Positions 16,431 through 24,492 of a stretch of 37,260 nucleotides of DNA are shown here, one piece after another. The notes under the pieces were generated by a model. That model did not search any database and had not been told where the DNA came from. It saw only the letters and a list, made by a program, of their open reading frames with translations. Made by a program: the position numbers and the translations under genes. Source of the DNA: Desulfovibrionaceae bacterium CG1_02_65_16 (GTDB lineage: Bacteria; Desulfobacterota; Desulfovibrionia; Desulfovibrionales; Desulfovibrionaceae); the NCBI GenBank assembly GCA_001871085.1, contig MNUQ01000163.1:1-37260 (forward strand), in the 5' to 3' direction. How positions within the stretch are numbered: position 1 is the first letter of the stretch; every line of letters begins with the position of its first letter.

Positions 16431-17009
16431 ATGCGCGAATTCCCGTTGGACAAGGTCTTTCAACTGCTGGAGCCCGGCCCCGTGGTGCTGGTGAGCACCT
16501 CGGAGAACGGGCGCGACAACGTCATGACCATGAGCTGGCACATGATGATGGACTTTGTGCCGCCGCGTCTGGCCTGCGTTATCAGCGAGGGCGACCACAG
16601 CTTCCAGGCGTTGGCCGGCACGCGCGAGTGCGTGCTCGCCATTCCGCCCGCCTCGCTGGCGGCAACGGTGGTGGACATTGGCAACTGCTCGGGCGCGCAG
16701 GTGGACAAGTTCAAGGCCTTCGGCCTTACGCGCAAGCCCGCCGCCGCCGTGGCCGCGCCGCTTATCAACGAATGCTTCGCCAACCTGGAGTGCCGCGTGG
16801 CCGACGACACGCTGGTGGAGAAATACGATCTCTTCGTGCTGGAGGTGGTGCGCGCCTGGGCCGACGAGGCCTGGCCGGAGCTGGCGTCCACCTCGGCCGC
16901 GCGCGCCCTGCCCAAGACCCTGCATCACAATGGCGACGGCACCTTCCGCGTGGATGGCGAGATGCTGGACATGAAGGCCCGCATGCGCAAGTTTCCGGAG
17001 TTTTTGTAG
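16431..17009 (+). CDS. Flavin reductase-like FMN-binding split-barrel protein
   Basis: The 192-residue cytoplasmic protein matches the flavin-reductase/flavoredoxin group: PGPVVLVSTSENGRDNVMTM, SWHMMMDFVPPRLACVI (FMN-contact strand), then CVLAIPPASLA and the conserved central GxxSGxxxDKFKAFGL-like segment GNCSGAQVDKFKAFGLT. A strong GGGAGGAG site precedes ATG 16431. The gene has the GC content of the host chromosome, yet lies between two AT-rich islets, so it is probably the native locus into which they inserted. It likely uses NAD(P)H or a reduced carrier; substrate unknown. Confidence 0.85.
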   Translation: MREFPLDKVFQLLEPGPVVLVSTSENGRDNVMTMSWHMMMDFVPPRLACVISEGDHSFQALAGTRECVLAIPPASLAATVVDIGNCSGAQVDKFKAFGLTRKPAAAVAAPLINECFANLECRVADDTLVEKYDLFVLEVVRAWADEAWPELASTSAARALPKTLHHNGDGTFRVDGEMLDMKARMRKFPEFL

Positions 17010-17103
17010 CTGGTTGGCGATAATGCTAGGGTAAAGTAACTTGACGGTGTGCTTTTGATATAGCATTTATAATCTACAATGGACGGGACTAAAGGAGGGT
17101 GAA

Positions 17104-18522
17104 ATGTCAATTTCAAATGTAGATTTTGGTGCTCTTGACGCGGAACAGGATCAACATCTAATGGCATATTTTGTTAATGTTGGGATTGAAAATCGGATTC
17201 TTCTCTCTCGCAAAAGATATATTATAGGGCGAAAAGGATCCGGGAAAACGGCATTGTTCAAAAGATTACAGAATAAGATTCCTCATTCTGTTGTCCCGTT
17301 GTACTATGATGATTACCCATGGGAAACGCATAAAAAGATTAAAGAGAATGGAGTCCCTCTTGAGGCAGCGTATGTAGCCTCTTGGAAATTTTTACTTCTT
17401 GTTACAATGATAAGCTATTGGAGCGAACAGGAAAATTTTAAACAACGCAAAAGAGCAAAAAAAATTATTAAAGAGATGTATGCAGGGGAAAAACTTTCAC
17501 TGGGGAACATACTTTTTGATAAGTTTAAAAGGATTCGAAAGCTTTCTCTCCCAAGTATTGGGGAAGATGGGGCATCTCTTGGTGGTTTTGAGCTTGATAA
17601 AGAACAAAATGCAGGACCGTTCTTCGCTGCGATTATTAGTAGTTTTGCGAAGAAATTAATAGAATTTGTAATGGAAAACTATGCAGATTACCCAATAACT
17701 ATTCTATTGGATAAGCTAGACGATGGGTGGGACGCGTCTGATGAATCTAAAGCCTTACTGTCAGGGATATTGAAGGCGACAAGGGATATCTGCATGCACC
17801 TCCCTACCGAAAAAACATCACCAGTTATTGTTTTTTTAAGAACGGATATTTATGACAATCTCCGATTTAATGATAAGAACAAGATAAGCTCAGAGATTGA
17901 GTATTTGGATTGGTCTGAGGATAGTTTGATTGACGTTGCTAATGCGAGAATATCTAACTCATTAAAATGTGAACAGGATAAAGCTTGGGCGACGGTATTC
18001 TCGGATGGCAGAATGAGACAACGCGCCACAATTAGGTCCTATATAATCAAAAGGACGATGAGCAGACCGCGAGACATTGTCTCTTTCTGCATATTTTGCA
18101 GGGAGGCTGCTATTGCAAATAAGCATTCAATTGTGTCAACACAAGATGTTTACGAGGCAGAAGAGCAGTATTCTCGACATATCTTTGACGAGCTTGACGA
18201 TGAAATGCATAAACAATTTTCAAACGCAAAAGAGATATTACAGGTTGTAAGGAATATACAAAATCAGCGATTTACCCTTGACACGTGGACGCAAGCATAC
18301 CTTGAGGCATATCCAAACGCTACAAAAGCTCAGGCTCTTGCTGATCTGCGGTCACTATTTGACTATTCGATTGTTGGTGTTCCAAAGGTTGGAGGGAAAG
18401 CAGGAGGAACAGTTTACCAATTTGCATATCAGGATCGACTATTGCAGCCCAATTTTGCAAAAGATATGATTGTCCATTTTTCTTTAAAAAAGGTCCTCTC
18501 ATTGCGAGACAAAGGCGCATAG
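17104..18522 (+). CDS. P-loop ATPase, resembling the Sll1717-type family
   Basis: The 472-residue AT-rich gene encodes an ATPase with Walker A GRKGSGKT at residues 42-49 and a Walker B-like ITILLDKLDDGWD near 200. After it come TSPVIVFLRTDIYDNL (sensor-like) and TMSRPRDIVSFCIFCREAA. The C-terminal third is helical. The start is fixed by AAAGGAGGG five bases before ATG 17104; a TATAAT box lies at 17068-17073. The layout resembles Sll1717-type P-loop ATPases, by memory of the family. Isolated single genes of this kind in AT-rich islets are often defence-associated, which is only an inference here. No partner gene is next to it. Confidence 0.8.
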   Translation: MSISNVDFGALDAEQDQHLMAYFVNVGIENRILLSRKRYIIGRKGSGKTALFKRLQNKIPHSVVPLYYDDYPWETHKKIKENGVPLEAAYVASWKFLLLVTMISYWSEQENFKQRKRAKKIIKEMYAGEKLSLGNILFDKFKRIRKLSLPSIGEDGASLGGFELDKEQNAGPFFAAIISSFAKKLIEFVMENYADYPITILLDKLDDGWDASDESKALLSGILKATRDICMHLPTEKTSPVIVFLRTDIYDNLRFNDKNKISSEIEYLDWSEDSLIDVANARISNSLKCEQDKAWATVFSDGRMRQRATIRSYIIKRTMSRPRDIVSFCIFCREAAIANKHSIVSTQDVYEAEEQYSRHIFDELDDEMHKQFSNAKEILQVVRNIQNQRFTLDTWTQAYLEAYPNATKAQALADLRSLFDYSIVGVPKVGGKAGGTVYQFAYQDRLLQPNFAKDMIVHFSLKKVLSLRDKGA

Positions 18523-18546
18523 TTAGGATGAAAGGGTCCGCTTCAG

Positions 18547-19344
18547 CTACCCCATGGGCGCGGTCCCGGTCTCCGGCTGCGGCGGGTCGATGAATGTCCG
18601 GTAGACCAGCGCCAGCAGCACCGCCGAGGTGCAGCAGATGAGCGCTGTCAGGCAGGCGTCGATGAGAAACCAGAGGGCCAGCGCCACAAAACCCAGGCGG
18701 CGCTCCAGCGCGGGGCCGATGAGCTCCATGACGACGCTCGCCGCGACGAGCGCCCCGTAAGGCCAGAACAGCACTTTGGCCAGCAGCCAGGCCTTGCCCT
18801 TGGTGGCCTGATAGAGGGTGCGTATGGGGTTGGGCTCGCGCAGCGCCACGGAGACGGGCAGAAACATGAAGCGCACGCTGAACCCGGCCAGCAGCACCGC
18901 GAGCGTGATGCCGATGACGGCCACAAGGCCTATGGCGATGAAGGCCGCCGTGCCCAGGCCCTTGAACAGAGTAAGGATGAACGCGCCCGGCAGGATGATC
19001 GCCGCCATGACGCCCGCCGCGATGAGGCAGAGCAGCAACCCGACCCACAGCAGCTTCAACAGGCGCATGTCGCCGTACATCGCCGGACCCGAGCGCGGGG
19101 CCAGCCCCAGGCAAAGATCGAATATGTAGAATTCCGCAGGCAGAAAGACGATGGCGAGCAGCCGGGGCGAATAGGCCCTGGGCGCTGGGCCTCCCCTATG
19201 GATTTCAAAGGCCGCCAGGGCGATGCACAGCAGGGTGAGGAACAGGACCGAGCCAAGCACGTTGCGGCGCAGCGGGGCGTGCTCGTTCAGCGCGCTTATG
19301 GCGCTGCGCAGGCATTCTGTGATCAGCCAGGTTGTTTTTGCCAT
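18547..19344 (-). CDS. Polytopic membrane protein, paralogue A
   Basis: The 265-residue inner-membrane protein has about five or six hydrophobic helices. Its start is ATG 19344 (MAKTTWLITE), preceded by AGGAGG seven bases upstream. It shares layout and a motif with the next gene on the same strand: EPNPIRTLYQATKGKAWLLA here, against RPKPIKTSFRETRGKLWRIL there, between helices four and five. No enzymatic motif is visible and the family is not recognised. It converges with the AT-rich ATPase gene at 18522 with only 24 bases between stops. Confidence 0.8.
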   Translation of the reverse strand: MAKTTWLITECLRSAISALNEHAPLRRNVLGSVLFLTLLCIALAAFEIHRGGPAPRAYSPRLLAIVFLPAEFYIFDLCLGLAPRSGPAMYGDMRLLKLLWVGLLLCLIAAGVMAAIILPGAFILTLFKGLGTAAFIAIGLVAVIGITLAVLLAGFSVRFMFLPVSVALREPNPIRTLYQATKGKAWLLAKVLFWPYGALVAASVVMELIGPALERRLGFVALALWFLIDACLTALICCTSAVLLALVYRTFIDPPQPETGTAPMG

Positions 19345-19471
19345 GCGGGAGCCTCCTGCGTACGCGCACACGATATGCTGTTTTTAAAGAACTAACGCGT
19401 GCAAGGGGTTCGGGTCAACCCAGGGCGCGGGAGCTCCCCATGCCGGAGTGCGGCGGTGCGCTCCGCGGCGA

Positions 19472-20287
19472 TTACCCCGCGTTGGTTCCGGCCGCCGCTC
19501 CAGCGGGAGCATATGCGGAACAGGACGTCGCCGGCTTCACGATGCGCCGATACACGATGGTGAAGAGCGCCGTCTCCACGGAGTTGATCAGGGCGATGCC
19601 CGCCAGGCAGGGGATGGTCGCGGCGACAGAGGCCGCCGCTCCCCACTGGGTGCATTGGGCGGGCAGCAGGAACAGCAGATACTCGATCCCGGTCAACAGC
19701 GTCATGGGCACGAACATGGCGCGCAGAATGCGCCAGAGCTTGCCCCTGGTCTCGCGGAACGAGGTTTTGATGGGCTTGGGCCGGCCGGCGGCCAGCAGAA
19801 CCGGGAAGAACATGACGCGCAGCAGCGGCGGCAGCAGCGCGGAAATCAGCAGCAGCTCGGCCACGATGATGAGCAACGCCGCCGGGCCGCCGGGGTTCGC
19901 GCTGGCGGAGAGGATCAGACCGGCCAGCACGCTCAAAATGACCTGCGGCAGCGCGAAGACCAGGGCGAGCAGCAGCAAACGCCAGGAATAGGCGAAGAAC
20001 CGGGCGTCCAGAACCATGCGGCCCCAGGTGTTTCTGGCCGGCCGGTCCATGAGCACGAGGTCGTAGATCAGAAACTCCAGTGGAATCAACAGCGCGAACA
20101 GGAGCACGCTGGCGGCCATGTCGGCGGCGGGCCGCACCGTCTCTCCGGCGAAGGCGGCGAGGAGGCTGGCGGCAGCGCTCAGCAGGGTTGCCGCAATGAT
20201 GCCGTTGCGGAATAATGGGTTGGAGCGAAACGCCTCGAACACGCATTTGATGCTGGTTTTGAAAAGGCCGGAGGGGTTATGCGTCAT
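19472..20287 (-). CDS. Polytopic membrane protein, paralogue B
   Basis: The 271-residue protein (MTHNPSGLFKTSIKCVFEAF) has about six predicted membrane helices and aligns in overall layout with the gene downstream at 18547. A conserved loop reads RPKPIKTSFRETRGKLWRIL. The two genes probably arose by tandem duplication and are separated by about 130 bases. The start codon ATG 20287 has only a distant AAGGA site, so the exact start is less certain. Function unknown; no catalytic residues are evident. Confidence 0.78.
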   Translation of the reverse strand: MTHNPSGLFKTSIKCVFEAFRSNPLFRNGIIAATLLSAAASLLAAFAGETVRPAADMAASVLLFALLIPLEFLIYDLVLMDRPARNTWGRMVLDARFFAYSWRLLLLALVFALPQVILSVLAGLILSASANPGGPAALLIIVAELLLISALLPPLLRVMFFPVLLAAGRPKPIKTSFRETRGKLWRILRAMFVPMTLLTGIEYLLFLLPAQCTQWGAAASVAATIPCLAGIALINSVETALFTIVYRRIVKPATSCSAYAPAGAAAGTNAG

Positions 20288-20346
20288 CGACTTTATCTAT
20301 CCTTTCTGTCTAATCTATCTAAAAATATAGTACGTAGCTCTCGATT

Positions 20347-20417
20347 TCCTGTCAACAGGATCACGCATTGTGCGGACGCTTCACAAACGGCGGAAAATCA
20401 CGCATTGTGCGGACGCT
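20347..20417. repeat. Palindrome plus two 21-bp direct repeats upstream of the CNT transporter
   Basis: A palindrome TCCTGT-CA-ACAGGA (20347-20360) abuts the first of two identical 21-bp direct repeats (20360-20380 and 20397-20417, core CACGCATTGTGCGGACGC) set 37 bases apart. The second ends 24 bases before the GTG start at 20441. Each repeat contains the small hairpin GCA-TTG-TGC. An operator role is inferred from position. Confidence 0.6.
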
Positions 20418-20440
20418 GAACGTCATTTTTGGAGTGAGCC

Positions 20441-21685
20441 GTGCTGCATAGCGCCCTTGGTCTCGTCTGCCTCGTCTTCCTCGCCTGGTGCTTCAGCGCG
20501 AACCGCCGCAACGTGCCCTGGCGCATGATCGTCGCGGGATTGGGACTGCAATTGGCCATAGCCGGGCTGGTGTTGCGGGTGCCCTGGCTCAAGGGTCTGT
20601 TCATGGGGCTCAACGCCATTGTGCAGGCCATGGAGACCGCCACCCGCGCGGGCACCAGCTTCGTGTTCGGCTTTATCGGCGGCGGTCCGACCCCATATGC
20701 GCCCGTCAATCCCACGCTGAATTTCAGTCTGGCGTTCCAGTCGTTGCCGCTGGTCATCGTCATCGCGGCGCTCACCTCGCTGCTCTTTTATTGGGGCGTG
20801 ATGCAGCGCGTGGTGCGGCTGTTTTCCCTCGTGCTGGAGAAGACCATGGGCATTGGCGGCGCGTTGGGCGTGGGCGCGGCGGGCTGCATCTTCCTCGGCA
20901 TGATCGAGTCGCCGCTGCTCATCCGCCCGTATTTGGCGGTCATGACGCGCAGCGAGCTCTTCGCGCTCATGGCCACGGGCATGAGCTGCATCGCCGGCAC
21001 CATGCTCATGCTTTACGCCTCGGTGCTGGGCCCGGTGATACCCGACGCGCTGGGGCACATCCTCACGGCCAGCGTCATCCACGCCCCGGCGGCGCTGCTC
21101 GTGGCCTCGGTGATGCTGCCGGAGGACAAAACGCCGACCCTTGGCCGCGAGATGCCGAGATCGGCCGCCTCCGGCTCCGTGGACGCCCTGTGCCGGGGCA
21201 CGTGGGAGGGGCTCACGCTCTTTTGGAACATTGTGGCCATGCTCATCGTGTTTGTGGCCATGGTGAAGCTGGTGAACCTGGGCCTGGGCGTTCTGCCGGC
21301 GGTTGCCGGCGCGCCGATCACCCTGGAGCGCGGCCTGGGCGTCATCCTCTCGCCTGTGGCCTGGCTCATCGGCATTCCCTGGGCCGAGGCGCAAACCGCC
21401 GGCGCGCTCATCGGCGCCAAGGTCATCCTCAACGAATTTCTGGCGTTCATGGACATGGCGGCGCTGCCGCCGGAGGCGCTCTCGGCCCAGACGCGGCTCA
21501 TTCTGGCCTACGCCATGTGCAGCTTCGCCAACTTCGGCAGTCTGGGCATCCTCATCGCCGGGCTGGGCACCATGTGCCCGGAGCGCCGGGGCGAAATAAC
21601 GGGCATGGGCATGCGCGCGCTGCTGGCCGGGGTCATCGCCTCGCTTATGACCGGCGCGGTGGTGGGCGTTATTTCCCAGTTGTAG
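20441..21685 (+). CDS. Concentrative nucleoside transporter (CNT/NupC family)
   Basis: The 414-residue inner-membrane protein has about eight to ten hydrophobic segments and the CNT hallmarks: GTSFVFGFIGGG, GMIESPLLIRPYLA, MTRSELFALMATGMSCIAGT, and NEFLAFMDMAAL with YAMCSFANFGSLGI. These motifs form the nucleoside- and cation-binding site, so it should import nucleosides with Na+ or H+. The start is GTG 20441, with GGAG at 20431-20434. The ferredoxin-nitroreductase follows 14 bases downstream, suggesting one transcript. Two 21-bp direct repeats lie just upstream. Confidence 0.93.
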   Translation: MLHSALGLVCLVFLAWCFSANRRNVPWRMIVAGLGLQLAIAGLVLRVPWLKGLFMGLNAIVQAMETATRAGTSFVFGFIGGGPTPYAPVNPTLNFSLAFQSLPLVIVIAALTSLLFYWGVMQRVVRLFSLVLEKTMGIGGALGVGAAGCIFLGMIESPLLIRPYLAVMTRSELFALMATGMSCIAGTMLMLYASVLGPVIPDALGHILTASVIHAPAALLVASVMLPEDKTPTLGREMPRSAASGSVDALCRGTWEGLTLFWNIVAMLIVFVAMVKLVNLGLGVLPAVAGAPITLERGLGVILSPVAWLIGIPWAEAQTAGALIGAKVILNEFLAFMDMAALPPEALSAQTRLILAYAMCSFANFGSLGILIAGLGTMCPERRGEITGMGMRALLAGVIASLMTGAVVGVISQL

Positions 21686-21699
21686 CAAGGAGGACAAGC

Positions 21700-22491
21700 A
21701 TGGCCCATATCGATATCGACCTTTCCCTCTGCAACAAGGACGGGCTGTGCATTTCCGAATGCCCGGCCTTTTTGCTGGAGCGCGGCAAGAACAAGTTCCC
21801 CGTGGTCGCCAAGGACGCCGCCGAGCGTTGCATCCTCTGCGGGCATTGCATCGCCGTGTGCCCCACGGGGGCGCTTTCCCTCACCGGCAGGCATGCGTCG
21901 GACCTGACCCCGCTGGACCCGGCGCTTTCCGCCAGCCCCGAGGCGCTGGAGCAGTTCATGTGCTCGCGCCGCAGCGTGCGCCGCTTTCGCGACAAGCCGG
22001 TGGAGCGCGATTTGGTGCGCCGCTGCATCGACATTGCACGCTACGCGCCCTCGGGCGTGAACACCCAGCCGGTGAACTGGATTGTGGCGCAGGACCCGGA
22101 CCTCATGGTGCTGCTGGTGGATTTGACCGCCAAATCCCTTAGGCGGTTGCCATATTTCATGCCCTATCTCAACGCCTGGGACCAGGGCGTTGACCTCATC
22201 CTGCGCAACGCGCCACAGCTGGTGGTGGCCCACGCGCCCAAGGGCGGCATGGACAACGCCAGCAACTGCGTGGTGGCCCTGGCGCACTTCGACCTGGCCG
22301 CCCACGCGCTGGGCCTGGGCACCTGCTGGGCCGGGCTGTTCACCCACGCGTCCGGCCGCAGCAAGGCCATCTCTTCGGCCCTGTGCATTCCCGAAAGCCA
22401 TAAGATCTACGGCGCGCTCATGCTCGGCCGGCCCAAGTACGGCTTCAAGCGTCTGCCCGAGCGCAAGCGTCCGCCGGTGCGTTTTTTGTAA
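21700..22491 (+). CDS. Ferredoxin-nitroreductase fusion protein
   Basis: The 263-residue protein joins an N-terminal two-cluster ferredoxin domain to a C-terminal nitroreductase domain. The first cluster motif is atypical (CNKDGLCISECP); the second, CILCGHCIAVCP, is canonical. The nitroreductase half, from about residue 85, shows SRRSVRRFRDKPV, YAPSGVNTQPVNW and LGLGTCWAGLF, the FMN-binding signatures. It probably accepts electrons through the Fe-S clusters rather than directly from NAD(P)H. AAGGAGG precedes ATG 21700. It lies between the nucleoside transporter and the EF-hand gene in one direction; the substrate is unknown. Confidence 0.9.
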   Translation: MAHIDIDLSLCNKDGLCISECPAFLLERGKNKFPVVAKDAAERCILCGHCIAVCPTGALSLTGRHASDLTPLDPALSASPEALEQFMCSRRSVRRFRDKPVERDLVRRCIDIARYAPSGVNTQPVNWIVAQDPDLMVLLVDLTAKSLRRLPYFMPYLNAWDQGVDLILRNAPQLVVAHAPKGGMDNASNCVVALAHFDLAAHALGLGTCWAGLFTHASGRSKAISSALCIPESHKIYGALMLGRPKYGFKRLPERKRPPVRFL

Positions 22492-22513
22492 TCCGTAACG
22501 CAAAGGAGCCGAA

Positions 22514-22978
22514 ATGCCCTGCCGCACATCCGCGCTGCTTCCCCTTGCCGCCCTGTGCCTTGCGCTGTTGCCGTTTGGCGCGGCCCTGGCCCAGATTCCG
22601 CCCTTGGAGTCCTCCGTGGCCGGGCCCTCCTTCCATGCGCTGGACGTCGACCACGACGGCCGCGTGACCCTGGCCGAGGTGCTGGCCTACGCCAAGGGCC
22701 AAAGCGCCGCCATACACCCCTTCCGCATCGCCGCTGTGGACGCCGACCACGACGGGGTCATCACGCCGGAGGAGTTCAGAAAAGCCGGCATCAGCGGCTT
22801 CGAGGGCCTTGGCTCCGTGCGTGCGCGTGATCTGGACATCAGCGGCGACGGGTACGTGAGCCGGCAGGACCTGGACGAGTTCTTCGCCCGCAAACACCGC
22901 CAGGCCTTCGCCCGGGCGGATGCCGATGGCGACGGCTCGCTGCGGCGGTCGGAGTTTGTGCTGTTCCGTTTCAAGTAG
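22514..22978 (+). CDS. Secreted four-EF-hand calcium-binding protein
   Basis: The 154-residue protein has a Sec signal peptide (about 1-26, cleavage after GAALA) and four EF-hand loops: DVDHDGRVTLAE, DADHDGVITPEE, DISGDGYVSRQD and DADGDGSLRRSE. The loops carry Asp/Asn at the calcium ligand positions and Glu or Asp at position 12. It is expected to bind Ca2+ in the periplasm. It closes the run starting with the transporter (22 bases after the nitroreductase). Directly after its stop comes a 12-bp tandem repeat with hairpins. Confidence 0.92.
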   Translation: MPCRTSALLPLAALCLALLPFGAALAQIPPLESSVAGPSFHALDVDHDGRVTLAEVLAYAKGQSAAIHPFRIAAVDADHDGVITPEEFRKAGISGFEGLGSVRARDLDISGDGYVSRQDLDEFFARKHRQAFARADADGDGSLRRSEFVLFRFK

Positions 22979-22979
22979 G

Positions 22980-23035
22980 GGCATTCGCCCCGGCATTCGC
23001 CCCGGCATTCGCCCCGGCATTCGCCCCGGCATTCG
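22980..23035 (+). repeat. 12-bp tandem repeat GGCATTCGCCCC, about 4.7 copies
   Basis: Four perfect units start at 22980, 22992, 23004 and 23016, with a partial fifth. Each unit with its preceding CC/GG forms a small hairpin (GGGGC-ATTC-GCCCC for the first). TTTTT follows at 23036, so it could also act as an imperfect terminator of the operon. Confidence 0.9.
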
Positions 23036-23139
23036 TTTTTGCCTTCGTCTGGGCGGAAATGAGGTCGCCTGTGCCGTCGCGCCGTTGCCGCTGGCGGGGC
23101 GCAGCTGCGCGGGAGAATGAGATTGCGCGTCCTATCCCC

Positions 23140-23193
23140 AAAGCAGAAGGCCGCCTCCGGCCGCGGCTGAGCGGTTGTTCCGAAAGCGGCCTT
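23140..23193 (-). terminator. Candidate terminator of the P460 cytochrome gene
   Basis: On the minus strand AAGGCCGC (23193-23186) pairs with GCGGCCTT (23154-23147), followed by CTGCTTT. The interior is long and the T-tract weak. It shares the arm sequence with the terminator at 23952-23987. Confidence 0.5.
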
Positions 23194-23215
23194 GCAGGCG
23201 GGCGGGTCGGGCGCT

Positions 23216-23788
23216 TTACTTGAGCGGGGCGAGCATAACGTAGTCGTTGTCCTTGGCCGCCGTGTGGCATTTAATGCAGGGGTCAGCCTTGCCCTGGGCG
23301 AGAATCTTTTTGTCTGGCGAATACTTGAGCCACAGAATGTCCCCGGCGGCCGGGTTGTAGCCCTTCTTCTTCTGCATCACCGTAACGGCGGCCAGCTTGC
23401 CAGCGGCGGTGTAGTTCTCCTTCACAATGATGGCGCCGTCGGGCAGGGCGCCGGCCTTTTCCATAATGGCCTTGTAAGCCAGCTTGTTCACGTACACGTT
23501 CTGCAGCGCGCCGTGGGGCTCCTTGCCCTGGCGCATCCGCGTCGTGCCGGGCATCAGGTCCCACTTCACATAGGGGTCGGTTTTGAGGATGTGGCGCAAA
23601 AGCGACATGCCGTCGGCGGCCTGCATGGCGTCTTGCCCCTGCTGCATCATGCCCTGACCCTGCATCATGCCCTGGCCCTGCATCATTTGTCCGTAAGGCA
23701 GATCCTTATCCGCCGCATTGAGCGTTGCGGGAAGGAAAGTGGCGCAGAGCGTCGCGCAAAGCGCCAGTGTGAGGAAATGGGTTTTCAT
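23216..23788 (-). CDS. Exported cytochrome P460-family protein with one CxxCH site
   Basis: The 190-residue protein begins with a Sec signal peptide (about 1-25, cleavage near TLNAADKD). A Met/Gln/Gly-rich repeat (QMMQGQGMMQGQGMMQQ) follows, then a P460-like domain with TDPYVKWDLMPG, HGALQNVYVNKLAYKA, and the C-terminal heme site DPCIKCHTAAKDNDYV. P460 proteins are periplasmic c-type hemoproteins; some oxidise hydroxylamine, but many have no assigned substrate. ATG 23788 has GGAGG upstream. It is a single-gene unit with candidate terminator at 23140. Confidence 0.87.
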   Translation of the reverse strand: MKTHFLTLALCATLCATFLPATLNAADKDLPYGQMMQGQGMMQGQGMMQQGQDAMQAADGMSLLRHILKTDPYVKWDLMPGTTRMRQGKEPHGALQNVYVNKLAYKAIMEKAGALPDGAIIVKENYTAAGKLAAVTVMQKKKGYNPAAGDILWLKYSPDKKILAQGKADPCIKCHTAAKDNDYVMLAPLK

Positions 23789-24492
23789 GAGGCATCCTCC
23801 GGCTGTGGTGAGGGGGGCATGTATATCCGTACGCCAGGGGGGGCGATTGTCAACGCCGCGTACAAAAGGCGGGGCGCCTGCTTGCGGGACCATTTCGCGC
23901 GCCGTCCGCCGCCGGCGCGAGCGGTACCTTTTGTTTGTGCGAGTGACCCCCAAAAAGAAGGCCGCCTCCGGTGTCGGAAGCGGCCTTGGTATGCTGCTTT
24001 GTGTTTGCGGCGTGTTGACGCCGCGCGCCTCGAACGCTGTGCTTTCCACGTTGCTGCCCTGGGCGGCGCGTGAGGCGGGATGCGCCTGCCTGATCCGTGA
24101 CAAGTTGCAGGATCTGGCGTGTGTGCGCCCTTGCCCGGGCACCTGGGTTTTCGGCCTTCGTCCGCCGACGTTTCCACCTCTGCCTGTGCAGATTCGCGCC
24201 GGTCTCGGGGCGCTCCTGGTGGTTTTCTCGGGCGGCCCCCGTTCTCCCGGGGGCGACTTGCGGAACCTTGATCAGGCACGTTTGGCGGCTTCATGGCCCC
24301 TTGCGGGCGGCATGCCCGGCGGCGAATGCGCCGGACTGGCTCTTGATGAAGCGGCCGTCCTTCAACCGGCTAAAAAGCTGACTGGCCCATTGGCGTATCC
24401 TCCACTGGTAAGTTGAAGGAAAAGGACTACGATTTCTAGGTACGCCCTTACGCGCGGATGTCAAGGACCTTCCGCGGCGATGGCGCGATTGT
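23789..24492. other. Gene-poor 700-base stretch downstream of flxA
   Basis: No open frame here carries a recognisable domain or a good ribosome site. The stretch holds the minus-strand terminator at 23952-23987 and a consensus -35 hexamer (TTGACA on the minus strand, 23847-23852), a possible promoter part for the P460 gene. The region 23990-24490 is either a long 3' untranslated tail of the flx-hdr transcript or decayed coding DNA. Confidence 0.5.
23952..23987 (-). terminator. Intrinsic terminator downstream of the flx-hdr operon
   Basis: On the minus strand AAGGCCGC (23987-23980) pairs with GCGGCCTT (23965-23958); inner arms TCCG/CGGA extend the stem. TTCTTTTTG follows. It is about 500 bases after the flxA stop and is the first terminator-like hairpin noticed there. 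Confidence 0.8.

Noticed and set aside
18520-18546. Right-hand direct repeat for the second AT-rich islet
   Set aside because: Only ATAGTTAGG resembles the left-edge sequence, too weak to call.
20360-20417. Minimal CRISPR array
   Set aside because: Only two 21-bp repeats with a 16-base spacer and no cas gene; better explained as operators.
24000-24300. Degraded HU/IHF-like gene on the minus strand (fragment ERPETGANLH)
   Set aside because: The resemblance is confined to a few residues and needs several frameshifts.
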